Shown piece after piece: positions 26,537 through 35,757 of a stretch of 64,000 bases of DNA. Source of the DNA: CAWARU01 sp963805795. GTDB taxonomy: Bacteria; Pseudomonadota; Gammaproteobacteria; UBA6186; Azoamicaceae. The notes under the pieces were generated by a model. The model saw only the letters and a program-made list of their open reading frames with translations. It was not told where the DNA came from and did no database searches. The stretch's first letter is position 1, and each line of letters opens with the position of its first letter. Both the position numbers and the translations under genes were made by a program. Location of the stretch: contig CAWDVG010000004.1 of NCBI GenBank assembly GCA_963805795.1, forward strand, positions 558,001 through 622,000, given 5' to 3'.

Positions 26537-27062
26537 AAAGGGGAATGCCTGCCACCGGTTTGAGTAGATCTGCTGGATCACTTCATCCAATAGCTTAGCA
26601 AACACGGTCCACTTCATTTTACGTTTTCCTCCTTCAAAATAGATTAGTAAACATTGGTATATCTTGAACAAATTTAATTGATTTCACAAGAATGAATTCT
26701 CAAATTACGCAAAATAGTACAAACCATTTTTTCCTGCTTCTGTAGCTTTTTGCAAAGTTTCTTTAAAATACGCTGCTGGACTATGATACCAAGCTCTGCA
26801 TGGAACTTCGGGTTCAAATCAATACCTGCCGTTCTCATTTTACTATCAAGAATATTTTAACCATTTAAAGAACCCCAGCTTTCAGCTGGACCAAAACATT
26901 TTCTTGACTTTATTAAGGTGTTATGAAAAAGTGCGTATATGTGTACCTATCGCTTAGATATGAGAGTTAAATGTGATGTGTAACTTACAATTCAGATTAG
27001 GTATTTTACATTTTCGTTTGCAATTTTTTAGCATCCTTTATTGTGTTTAGGAGGAATATATT
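26537..27062. other. intergenic region with gene remnants on the minus strand
   Basis: No intact gene is seen. On the minus strand a good ribosome-binding site (GGAGGAAAAC) precedes an ATG at about 26619; that frame gives MKWTVFAKLLDEVIQQIY and runs into the antisense of the rarA end before stopping. Near 26700-26810 another minus frame reads RAWYHSPAAYFKETLQKA then stops at YYFA. Both look like pieces of lost genes, possibly of a mobile element; neither family is recognised. A strong AGGAGGAAT site at the right end serves the Sel1 gene. Confidence 0.4.
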
Positions 27063-30000
27063 ATGTCTACGTCTGCGACCGGTGTACTCTCTGCTGTTTC
27101 TAAATTAGATCCTACCGGACTTGCCACTAAGGTTATAGATATTGTTACGACCATTCATGGTAAATACGAACAAATGAAAGATAATAAAGAAACCTGTGAA
27201 GCGTTAAATAAACAAATCAGTATTATTGGCCTTATTGTAAAAGACTTGCGTAAAACGAAACAAATATATTATTGTGCAGTAATTTTGGATGAAGTACATG
27301 GGTGCTTGACGAATTGTTTGAAGTTGGTCGATTCGATTACAACTGTTAAAAAAGGATTTTTTAGTAAAGCCAAAGATTTTCTATCGTCAGATTCTAACAA
27401 AAGTTTGATTAGCAAATTAACTACTCAATTGCATGACTTAGCGGATATCTTAAATTTGGCTTTAACCGCCCAAACTTCTAAAAATATGCAAGAAATGATG
27501 AAGTTGATGACTCAGAAACAAGCGGAAAAATTACCTGAGATTCAAAAGTTAAATAAAGAATTAGAACAAAATGTGGATACCTTTGTTAAAAATATGAGTC
27601 AAATAATCAATGTGAGTAGTAGCAGCAATAGTACCGCTACTGCTAATAATGCTGTCAATGTCGTTATCAATTCACCAATAGCTCATCAGAGTGGCAGAGA
27701 TAGCCCACCACTTGAAACCAGGTTTCAGCATATGGAGGAAGAGAAAAGACTTTATGTCTTAAAACGATTGAAGGAACTTTTTAGGGATAGAGATAAAGGT
27801 GAAAAATCCAAAAATTTTCAGACATACAATGATGTTTTAGAAAACTATGGCTGTGAATTAGGATATAAAGATGGGCAGCATACATTATATATAAACGATG
27901 AACCTGTTTTATCGGTGAATGCGCTAAAAGAAATTACTAAATTAATTTCTACTGTTCAATCTACTATGAAGTCTACTACGCCTCAGTATTCTAACCCTAG
28001 CCCTAGTCCCAAGGCTGCCAGCCTGAATGATGCGAAGGATAAAAAGGATACAAAAGAAAAAATTGAACCTATAAGTCCTTCTCTTCAAATATCTTCTATT
28101 GAGCTGATGAACATGGATTTTAAAGGGATGCTAGCTTTGGCGAATCAAGGACACGCTATGGCACAATACAGGTTAGGAAGGTGTTATCAGAACGGTGAGA
28201 ATGGGTGTGTTAAAAATGACGCTAAAGCATTAGAATGGTATCAAAAAGCGGTTGCAAAAGGAAATGGTTGTGCTCAGCGTGCTCTCGGTTATATGTATCA
28301 TGAAGGACTAGGTGGTCTGCAGAAAGACCCTACACAAGCCTTAAAGCTGTATCAAGATGCCCGTGAGAGCCTTGTGCAATTAGAAGGTGATGTTTTTGTA
28401 CAATTTAATCTTGGCTTAATGTATCACACTGGCCAAGGTGTTACCCAAGATTTGAAGCAAGCCGCTGAGTGGTATCAAAAGGCGGCGGACCAAGGAGATG
28501 CTGCTGCACAAAGCAATCTTCAAGGCATGTCAGATCAGTTTAAACTCCAGAATGATGCGAAGGATAAAAAGGATACGAAAGAAAAAATTGAACCTATAGT
28601 AACCGCGTTTAATCAACTTAAAATAAATTCAAATTCAGCAACCTTCAACACTTCTCGTCAAATGTCCTCTGTTGAACTGATGAACATGGACTTTAATGGA
28701 TTGCTAGCCTTAGCGAATCAAGGACACGCCATGGCACAATACAGATTAGGCCGGTGTTATAGGTACGGTGAGAATGGATGTGTTAAAAGTGACACTAAAG
28801 CAGTTGAATGGTTTCAAAAATCGGTTGCACAAGGAAACGGCTGTGCTCAGTATAGTCTCGGTGATATGTATCAAACAGGATTGGGTGGCCTTAAGGAAGA
28901 TCCTACACAAGCCTTAAAGCTGTATCAAAATGCCCGTGAGAGTTTTGTACAATTAGAAGGTGATGTTTTTGTGCAAAACCTTCTTGGGTTAATGTATTAC
29001 ACTGGCCAAGGTGTTACCCTAGATTTGAAGCAAGCCGCTGAGTGGTTTCAGAAAGCGGCAAACCAAGGGTATGCTGTTGCCCAAAACAATCTTGCGTTAA
29101 TGTATCAAAATGGCCAAGGTGTTGTTACTCTTGATTGGTATGAGAAGGCGGCAAACCAAGGGCATATTTATGCCCAACGCAAACTTGGATTTATATATAC
29201 ATATGGCGAAGGTGTTACCCGAGATTTAAAGAAAGGTGCTGAGTGGTTTCAGAAGGCGGCAAACCAAGGGGATTCTGAAGCCCAAAACAATCTTTGGTTA
29301 ATGTATCAAAATGGCCAAGGTGTTACCCTTGATTGGTATGAGAAGGCGGCAAACCAAGGGCATATTTATGCCCAACGCAAACTTGGATTTATGTATGCAT
29401 ATGGCGAAGGTGTTACTCGAGATTTAAAGAAAGCTGCTGAGTGGCTTCAGAAGGTGGCAAACCAAGGGGATTCTGAAGCCCAATGTAAACTTGGATGTAT
29501 GTATGCATATGGCGAAGGTGTTACCCTAGATTTAAAGCAAGCTGCTGAGTGGTATGAGAAGGCGGCAAACCAAGGAATTACTGAGGCCCAATACCAGCTT
29601 GGGCGGCTGTATAAAATTGGCGAAGGTGTTACCCTAGATTTAAAGAAAGCTGTTGAGTGGTTTGAGAAGGCGGCAAACCAAGGGGATTCTTATGCCCAAT
29701 ACCAGCTTGGGATGCTGTATCAAACCCAAGGTGTTACCTTAGATTTAAAGAAAGCTGCTGAGTGGTATGAGAAGGCGGCAGACAAAGGAATTACTGATGC
29801 CCAATATCAACTGGGTCTTTTGTATCAAACTGGCCAAGGTGTTACCCAAGATCCGAAGCAAGCTGCTGTGTGGTTTCAGAAGGCGGCAGACAAAGGGTAT
29901 GCTGTTGCCCAAAACAATCTTGCGTTAATGTATCAAACTGGCCAAGGTGTTACCCAAGATCCGAAGCAAGCCGCTGAGTGGTTTCAGAAGGCGGCAAACC

Positions 30001-30281
30001 AAGGGGATTCTTATGCCCAATACCAACTTGGGCTTCTGTATCAAACTGGCCAAGGTGTTACCCAAGATCCGAAGCAAGCCGCTGAGTGGTTTCAGAAGGC
30101 GGCGGCCCGATGGAATGCTGATGCCCAATATCAACTTGGTCTTCTGTATCAAACTGGCCAAGGTGTTTCCTTAGATTTAAAGCAAGCTGCTGAGTGGTTT
30201 CAGAAAGCGGCAGACCAAGGGCACACTACAGCCCAAAGCAATCTTCAAGGTATGTCAGATCAGTTTAAACTTCGTAAATAA
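27063..30281 (+). CDS. giant Sel1-repeat protein with MLKL/HeLo-like N-terminal helical bundle
   Basis: A 1072-residue protein after an AGGAGG site. Residues 20-137 resemble the MLKL/HeLo four-helix bundle of eukaryotic cell-death proteins: IHGKYEQMKDNKETCEALN, LTNCLKLVDSITTV, SKAKDFLSSDSNKS and LTTQLHDLADILNLAL. A helical brace-like stretch (140-185), a Ser/Asn linker and an unrecognised segment (216-320) follow. The rest is about 17 Sel1 repeats (AQYQLGLLYQTGQGVTQDP style). A 175-residue module starting NDAKDKKDTKEKIEPI at residues 322 and 497 is duplicated, and the module's last residues (GMSDQFKL) are also the protein's C-terminus, so the gene grew by tandem duplication. Near-identical 198-bp units occur near 29133 and 29331. 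No signal peptide. Sel1 is firm; the HeLo call is by eye. Confidence 0.85.
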   Translation: MSTSATGVLSAVSKLDPTGLATKVIDIVTTIHGKYEQMKDNKETCEALNKQISIIGLIVKDLRKTKQIYYCAVILDEVHGCLTNCLKLVDSITTVKKGFFSKAKDFLSSDSNKSLISKLTTQLHDLADILNLALTAQTSKNMQEMMKLMTQKQAEKLPEIQKLNKELEQNVDTFVKNMSQIINVSSSSNSTATANNAVNVVINSPIAHQSGRDSPPLETRFQHMEEEKRLYVLKRLKELFRDRDKGEKSKNFQTYNDVLENYGCELGYKDGQHTLYINDEPVLSVNALKEITKLISTVQSTMKSTTPQYSNPSPSPKAASLNDAKDKKDTKEKIEPISPSLQISSIELMNMDFKGMLALANQGHAMAQYRLGRCYQNGENGCVKNDAKALEWYQKAVAKGNGCAQRALGYMYHEGLGGLQKDPTQALKLYQDARESLVQLEGDVFVQFNLGLMYHTGQGVTQDLKQAAEWYQKAADQGDAAAQSNLQGMSDQFKLQNDAKDKKDTKEKIEPIVTAFNQLKINSNSATFNTSRQMSSVELMNMDFNGLLALANQGHAMAQYRLGRCYRYGENGCVKSDTKAVEWFQKSVAQGNGCAQYSLGDMYQTGLGGLKEDPTQALKLYQNARESFVQLEGDVFVQNLLGLMYYTGQGVTLDLKQAAEWFQKAANQGYAVAQNNLALMYQNGQGVVTLDWYEKAANQGHIYAQRKLGFIYTYGEGVTRDLKKGAEWFQKAANQGDSEAQNNLWLMYQNGQGVTLDWYEKAANQGHIYAQRKLGFMYAYGEGVTRDLKKAAEWLQKVANQGDSEAQCKLGCMYAYGEGVTLDLKQAAEWYEKAANQGITEAQYQLGRLYKIGEGVTLDLKKAVEWFEKAANQGDSYAQYQLGMLYQTQGVTLDLKKAAEWYEKAADKGITDAQYQLGLLYQTGQGVTQDPKQAAVWFQKAADKGYAVAQNNLALMYQTGQGVTQDPKQAAEWFQKAANQGDSYAQYQLGLLYQTGQGVTQDPKQAAEWFQKAAARWNADAQYQLGLLYQTGQGVSLDLKQAAEWFQKAADQGHTTAQSNLQGMSDQFKLRK

Positions 30282-30350
30282 AGTTAAATATCTAAATTTG
30301 GCATTTAAGTCGTCCTGGGCATAGTAACACTAGTAAATGTTGTTCAGGCT

Positions 30351-30419
30351 ATCGGGTAGGTGGGGACTCGCATCCCCGACCTCCCACAGAACCGTATGTA
30401 CGAATCACGTACACGGCTC
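30351..30419 (-). mobile_element. 3' end (domains V and VI) of a group IIC intron
   Basis: On the minus strand 30419-30389 folds as group II domain V: GAGCCGT pairs with ACGGTTC, carries the AGC triad, a two-base AT bulge, and an upper stem GTACG/CGTAC. At 31 nt it is compact, as in class C introns. Domain VI follows (30388-30351): a GGGG/CCCC stem, an unpaired A seven bases from the end, and a terminal CCCGAT giving the AY 3' end. The rest of the intron and its reverse transcriptase are absent; atpC-like sequence begins about 18 bases upstream. Confidence 0.75.
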
Positions 30420-30437
30420 CTCGTCATTCAAAAATTT

Positions 30438-30600
30438 TTAGCGTCTTTTATCGCGCAATTTCTTCAAGGCCTTTAGCTGTGCTAGGGCCTCGATTAAATG
30501 CGCTTGAGCGCTGGCGAAATCAAATTCTTTGGATTTACCAGACAGCACTTCTTCTGCGCGTTTTTTAGCTTCTAAGTCCTTTTGTTCATCTACATCAGTG
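30438..30600 (-). pseudogene. atpC: duplicated 3' fragment of atpC
   Basis: The frame encodes the last 54 codons of the ATP synthase epsilon subunit with its own TAA at 30438, closely matching the end of the intact atpC at 31463 (LSGKSKEFDFASAQAHLIEA is shared). Only a few residues differ (DEQKDLEAKK for DEQKALEAKK; RDKRR for RERRR). It has no start and cannot make a complete subunit. Homology stops abruptly at about 30600. Confidence 0.9.
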
Positions 30601-30663
30601 ACTTGGAATTAAAATAAAAGAAAAATTAGATTCGTTAAAAACCGAACGAAATAAAAACTCATA
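30601..30663 (+). pseudogene. rarA: duplicated 3' fragment of rarA
   Basis: Starting about 30603, the plus strand repeats the rarA 3' end (IKIKEKLDSL) and ends LKTERNKNS and TAA, against LRAEQDVNS in the intact gene. It abuts the atpC fragment, joining atpC sequence head-on to rarA sequence, which is what one junction of a tandem duplication of a rarA-atpC interval would leave. Confidence 0.8.
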
Positions 30664-30683
30664 AAAAATAAATTTTTGGCTCA

Positions 30684-30744
30684 GGCTATCGCTCTAACCT
30701 ATGACGTATATGCACGTAATATGTCATAGGTTAGAGCGATAGCC
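30684..30744. repeat. 22-bp perfect inverted repeat
   Basis: Arms GGCTATCGCTCTAACCTATG plus AC (30684-30705) and their exact complement (30723-30744) surround a 17-base loop. The stem is far longer than a normal terminator and no T-run follows. The sequence CGATAGCCTGA in its outer arm (minus strand) also occurs at the intron 3' junction near 30345-30355. Confidence 0.75.
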
Positions 30745-30829
30745 CTGGTTGCAAAACACTGTTGCAACATAAGTAACTTCCATGATAGAATGAGATTTTT
30801 ATACAAATCATTCATATTGAGGAGTTATT

Positions 30830-31453
30830 ATGAGCACACCAGCAACCTTAATTTTATCTAAAAGTTCGGCAGATATAAAAAGCCAAAATGAAACAGCCGC
30901 AGGAACTACTGCAGTCACAACTTCTAATCTATTGACTGAATCTGAAAAAACGCAATTAAGAATATTATCAGAATCCATGCAATCTACAGATAAAGAGATA
31001 GAAAATCTGCGCGAGCAAATGAAGAATTTACAAAAATTATTAGCAGTATGCGAAACTCAGAAAAATAATGCTAAAGCAAAATATGATAGTATATGCTATA
31101 CTGAAGATACAGAATTATATAAACTCATAAGTTCTAACATATTTCCAGGCAATTTTTATCCCCGTTGTATACATGATAAATTAAATAACACGATCACGCT
31201 TGGGTTTATTTCAATGGCGGAGATAAAAAAAGGATTTAAAGAAAAAGGGATGAAATTATCAGATTTTTTCAGCAATACCCTGGGTTCAGAATTCAGACCG
31301 ATGATTGATGAGGACCAGATCCCTAAATCAGGGGGTAATTATATTAAGCTTACATTCTCTGCTTCTAAACGAAATACCGTTTTTCAAAAGTTTTCTGAAC
31401 AGGTATTAGCTTATGGGCATGCGGTTTCTTCAAAGACCGCGGCTAACAAATAG
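30830..31453 (+). CDS. coiled-coil protein of unknown function
   Basis: A 207-residue protein with an AGGAG site upstream. Residues 35-85 form a coiled coil (SEKTQLRILSESMQSTDKEI). The C-terminal part (95-200) looks globular and includes FYPRCIHDKLNNTITLGFIS and GGNYIKLTFSASKRNTVFQK. No signal peptide or membrane helix and no recognised family. The Ser/Thr-rich start (MSTPATLILSKSSAD) resembles that of the Sel1 protein. It ends 9 bases from convergent atpC, inside the rarA-atpC island, so it was probably gained with it. Confidence 0.65.
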   Translation: MSTPATLILSKSSADIKSQNETAAGTTAVTTSNLLTESEKTQLRILSESMQSTDKEIENLREQMKNLQKLLAVCETQKNNAKAKYDSICYTEDTELYKLISSNIFPGNFYPRCIHDKLNNTITLGFISMAEIKKGFKEKGMKLSDFFSNTLGSEFRPMIDEDQIPKSGGNYIKLTFSASKRNTVFQKFSEQVLAYGHAVSSKTAANK

Positions 31454-31462
31454 GATAAACTA

Positions 31463-31885
31463 TCAACGTCTTCTCTCGCGTAATTTCTTCAAGGCTTTTA
31501 ATTGTGCTAAAGCCTCGATTAAATGCGCTTGAGCGCTGGCGAAATCAAATTCTTTGGATTTACCAGACAGCACTTCTTCTGCGCGTTTTTTAGCTTCTAA
31601 GGCCTTTTGTTCATCTACATCTTTTGCGCGCATGGCGGTATCGGCCAGTACCGTGGTTCTTTCGGGTTGCACTTCTAGCATGCCGCCCGAGATATAAAAA
31701 ACTTCTTCTTGGCCATTTTGTTTGACGATCCACACCGGACTTGCTTTTAGCAGTGTTAGTAATGGCGCATGACCATGCATAACTTCCATATCTCCCATCA
31801 CGCCCGTCACAAATAATTTTTCGACTAGGCCGGAAAATATTTCAGCTTCCGCAGAAACAATATCTAAATGAAAACTAATGGCCAT
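31463..31885 (-). CDS. atpC: F1 ATP synthase subunit epsilon
   Basis: The epsilon subunit joins the rotor stalk and can inhibit ATPase activity. The 140-residue frame is intact: the N-terminal beta sandwich shows FHLDIVSAEAEIFSGLVEKL, MEVMHGHAPLLT and YISGGMLEVQPERTTVLAD; the C-terminal two-helix arm runs through EAKKRAEEVLSGKS to the RERRR end. It is the last gene of the atp operon, 12 bases after atpD. Its 3' third has a copy at 30438-30600. Confidence 0.95.
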   Translation of the reverse strand: MAISFHLDIVSAEAEIFSGLVEKLFVTGVMGDMEVMHGHAPLLTLLKASPVWIVKQNGQEEVFYISGGMLEVQPERTTVLADTAMRAKDVDEQKALEAKKRAEEVLSGKSKEFDFASAQAHLIEALAQLKALKKLRERRR

Positions 31886-31897
31886 AGAGTTCTTCCA

Positions 31898-33286
31898 TTA
31901 CACTTTTTTCGCCTTTTCAACCGCTTCGTCAATGGTGCCTACCATATAAAATGCTTGTTCTGGTAAATGATCATATTCACCATCCACAATACCTTTAAAA
32001 CCACGAATGGTTTCTTTTAAACGCAACATATTTTCCCGGGCTACCGGTAAACACTTCTGCAACAAAAAAAGGTTGTGATAAAAAGCGTTGAATTTTACGG
32101 GCTCGTGAAACGGTGAGTTTATCTTCTTCTGATAATTCATCCATCCCTAAAATGGCAATAATATCTTTTAATTCTTTATAACGTTGCAAAGTTCCTTGCA
32201 CGGCACGCGCAACATCATAATGTTCTTGACCAATCACTAAAGGATCTAGTTGTCGACTGGTAGAATCCAGTGGATCAATCGCAGGATAAATACCTAGTTC
32301 AGCAATTTGTCGCGATAACACCACCGTGGCATCTAAATGTGCAAAGGTTGTTGCAGGTGAAGGATCAGTTAAGTCATCTGCTGGAACATAAACCGCTTGA
32401 ACAGAAGTAATAGATCCTGTTTTAGTAGAAGTAATACGTTCTTGTAAAGCTCCCATTTCTTCAGCCAAAGTGGGTTGATAACCTACAGCCGAAGGCATAC
32501 GTCCCAATAATGCAGAAACTTCAGTACCTGCTAAAGTATAACGATAAATATTATCAATAAATAACAATACATCTCGCCCTTCATCACGAAAATTTTCGGC
32601 GATGGTTAAACCGGTTAAAGCAACACGTAAACGATTTCCTGGTGGCTCATTCATTTGTCCATAAACTAATGCCACTTTATCTAATACTTTTGATTCTTTC
32701 ATTTCATGATAGAAATCATTCCCTTCACGAGTGCGTTCACCCACACCTGCAAAAACAGAATACCCGCTGTGTTCAATGGCAATATTACGAATTAGTTCCA
32801 TCATATTGACGGTTTTACCAACACCTGCACCACCAAATAAACCCACTTTTCCGCCTTTTGCAAAAGGACAAATTAAATCAATAACTTTAATACCTGTTTC
32901 TAATAATTCTTCGGTTGCAGCTTGTTCGCTATAAGCTCGGCGCTGGTCGATGAATCGGTAATAATTCTTCGGCTCCAATCGGACCTGCTTCATCAATAGG
33001 ATTGCCGAGAACATCCATAATGCGTCCCTAAGGTTTTTTTACCCACAGGCACCGTAATAGGGTGGCCGGTATTGGTAACAGTTAACTGCCTCGTCTAATC
33101 CTTCAGATGATTCCCATGGCAATAGTGCGCACAATACCATCCCTAATTGTTGTTGAACTTCCAAAGTTAAATCCAAATTATCTACGATGAGTGCATCATA
33201 AATTTTGGGAACGGCCTTGCGCGGAAATTCCACATCAACACCGCACCAATAATTTCGAACAATTTTACCTACATCGCTTTGTTCAT
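31898..33286 (-). pseudogene. atpD: F1 ATP synthase subunit beta, frame-broken
   Basis: The catalytic beta subunit. Most of it is one open stretch (about 32040-32940) with GGAGVGKTVNMMELI (P-loop), GERTREGNDFYHEM, DVLLFIDNIYRYTLAGTEVS and VPADDLTDPSPATTFAHLD. The start is the ATG at 33286; the first 120 codons contain several single-base gaps and insertions (for example GGC read as GC near 33275). Another break lies near 32040. The C-terminus is RGFKGIVDGEYDHLPEQAFY. Residues stay conserved across each break, and the gene is essential for the operon, so sequence error is likely. Confidence 0.88.
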
Positions 33287-33313
33287 CTATTATCTTCCTC
33301 TTAATCATTATTG

Positions 33314-34205
33314 CTACAGCAGCAGCGCCACCTACAATTTCGGATAATTCTCGTGTAATCGCTGCTTGTCTTGCTTTATTATACACCAGTTGTAAATCAT
33401 AAATTAAACTCGGCGGCATTTTCTGATGCGTTTTTCATTGCAACCATTCGTGCTGCTTGTTCACAGGCAATATTTTCAATCACGCCTTGATAGACTTGAG
33501 ATTCAATATACCGTATCAATAAAGCATCTAATAATTCTTTAGCATCTGGTTCATAAATATAATCCCAAGAATAGCCTTCATTGCCAATTTTACTTCATTC
33601 TTTATAGCGGGTTCTTCAATATGGGTAATAACATGTTCTACTCTAGGTTTTTGCGTCATGGTATTCACAAATTCATTACTACATTAAATAAAGTTCATCA
33701 ATTCTATTGTTCATCATAGGCATCCAACATCACTTTCACTGTTCCAATAAAATCTTCTATCCCCGGTTTATCTCCTAAATTGTGACATAGAGGCTGTAAT
33801 ATTACCGCCCATGCGGTCGAAAAAAAACTTCTGCCTTTCTGCCAATTGTACAAATATCAATTGGAATATTTTTTTCGTTCCAATCGCTGCATATTTTGAA
33901 CTAGTGTCCGAAATAAATTTGCATTTAAACCCCCACATAAACCTCGATCCGTCGATATCACAATCAAACCAATGCCATGTCACATGCTCTTGTCTTCTAA
34001 AAAGGGATGATGATATTCCAGATGCCCTGTTGCTAAATGCGCAATCACTTCTCGAATTCTTTTCAGCATAGGGACGTGAAGCGCGCATGCGATCTTGTGC
34101 TTTTCGCATTTTACTCGCAGCCACCATTTCCATCGCACGCGTAATTTTTTGCGTGCTTTTAATGCTTTTAATTTTGGAGCGAATTTCTTTTGCGCCTGAC
34201 ATTAC
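33314..34205 (-). pseudogene. atpG: F1 ATP synthase subunit gamma, frame-broken
   Basis: The central-stalk gamma subunit. The start MSGAKEIRSKIKSIKSTQKI and the following ITRAMEMVAASKMRKAQDRM are clear at 34205-34070. The conserved C-terminus, YNKARQAAITRELSEIVGGA, lies near 33310-33390. Between them the frame breaks repeatedly (about 33420-34060), more than in any other gene here. The exact stop is uncertain; a TAG out of frame at 33314-33316 fits the usual GGAAAV end if one base is missing. Confidence 0.85.
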
Positions 34206-34315
34206 AATACCTGTCACTAGCTTTTTAAATTCTTCAATGGCTGCTTTTAATGCATGCTTCAATTTCAGTCGTTAATTCGAGCTTTTCGTTAATATGCTTC
34301 CATCAATTTCGACTA

Positions 34316-35755
34316 TTATGCATCGCCATATAGTGTTGCAAGTTCATGTTCAAACTCCACCACTTTATTCAAAGCCACATCATCAAAATATCCTTTTTCT
34401 CCGGCAAATAATGAAACTGCCATTTCTGCAACAGACAATGGATGATATTGTTTTTGTTTCATCAATTCCGTAATACGTTGCCCACGTTCTAATTGTTTAC
34501 GTGGTGGCTTCATCCAAATCAGAAGCAAATTGAGCAAAAGCCGCCAATTCTCGATATTGTGCCAAAGCTAATCGAACACCGCCCCCGAGTTTTTTAATGA
34601 TCTTGGTTTGCGCTGCTCCCCCCACTCGCGAAACAGAAAGACCAGCATTAATCGCAGGGCGAATACCTGCATTAAATAAATCGGTTTCTAAAAAGATTTG
34701 TCCATCGGTAATGGAAATGACGTTGGTTGGCACAAAAGCAGAAACGTCGCCAGCTTGAGTTTCAATAATGGGTAAAGCAGTTAGATGAACCGGTTTTGCC
34801 TTTAACTTTGCCTTCTGTCATTTTTTCAACATATTCTGCATTGACACGTGAAGCTCGTTCTAGCAAGCGAGAATGTAAATAAAAAATATCGCCTGGATAA
34901 GCTTCACGTCCTGGTGGACGACGTAATAATAAAGAAACTTGTCGATAAGCCCAGGCTTGTTTAGTTAAATCATCATAAATAATTAATGCATCTTCACCTT
35001 TATCACGAAAATATTCACCCATAGCGCAACCTGCATAAGGTGCAATATATTGTAATGCTGCGGCTTCAGAAGCAGTTGCAGCAACAACAATGGTATGTGC
35101 CATGGCGCCATGTTCTTCTAATTTGCGCACCACTAGCTGCAATTGAAGAGGCTTTTTGGCCAATAGCAACATAAATACATTTAACGCCAGTATTTTTTTG
35201 ATTAATGATGGCATCAATGGCAATAGCTGTTTTACCAGTTTGTCGATCACCAATAATTAATTCACGTTGCCCACGGCCAATAGGAACCATGGCATCAATG
35301 GATTTTAATCCTGTTTGCAAAGGTTGGTTGACAGATTGTCGCCAAATAACACCAGGCGCTACTTTTTCAATGGGCGAATATTGAGTCGCTTCAATTGGCC
35401 CTTTACCATCAATTGGCTGTCCTAAGGCATCCACAACCCGACCCAATAAGGCTTCACCTACAGGCACTTCTAAAATCTCGCCCGTACACTAAACGGATTG
35501 TCCTTCTGCTAATGATTCTGCAGAACCTAATATCACAGCCCCAACTGAATCTCTCTCTAAATTTAAAGCAATTCCAAACAAGTTGTCTGAAAATTTCAGC
35601 TTCTCTCCGTATTTCACCCCCTCGATACCATGTATTCGCACAATGCCATCCGATAGACTGACAATTTTACCTACCGTACGATTAATAGGTTCTAGTTTAG
35701 ATTTTTCAATTCTTTCTTTGATTAATTCACTAATTTCTGAAGGATTGATTGCCAT
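34316..35755 (-). pseudogene. atpA: F1 ATP synthase subunit alpha, frame-broken
   Basis: The alpha subunit of F1. It starts MAINPSEISELIKERIEKSK at 35755 and ends VVEFEHELATLYGDA at 34316. In between are GRVVDALGQPIDGKGPI, the P-loop segment GDRQTGKTAIAIDAI, GEYFRDKGEDALIIYDDLTK, SLLLRRPPGREAYPGDIFY and ETDLFNAGIRPAINAGLSVS. Frame breaks occur near 35480, 35150-35250, 34750 and 34510. Corrected length would be near the normal 510 residues, so nothing large is missing. Confidence 0.9.
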
Positions 35756-35757
35756 AT

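Larger units (their letters stand above)
30282..30829. other. rearranged intergenic region
   Basis: This stretch holds, left to right, the 3' tail of a group II intron (minus strand), a copy of the last 54 codons of atpC, a copy of the last 21 or so codons of rarA, and a 22-bp hairpin. No intact gene is present. The strong AGGAG before 30830 belongs to the next gene. Confidence 0.8.

Noticed and set aside
26811..26835. GGGTTCAAATC resembling a tRNA T-arm
   Set aside because: No acceptor stem, anticodon arm or D-arm can be built around it.
28026..30281. Possible CRISPR-like or tandem non-coding repeat
   Set aside because: The repeats are in frame, multiples of three, and encode Sel1 motifs; they are coding repeats.
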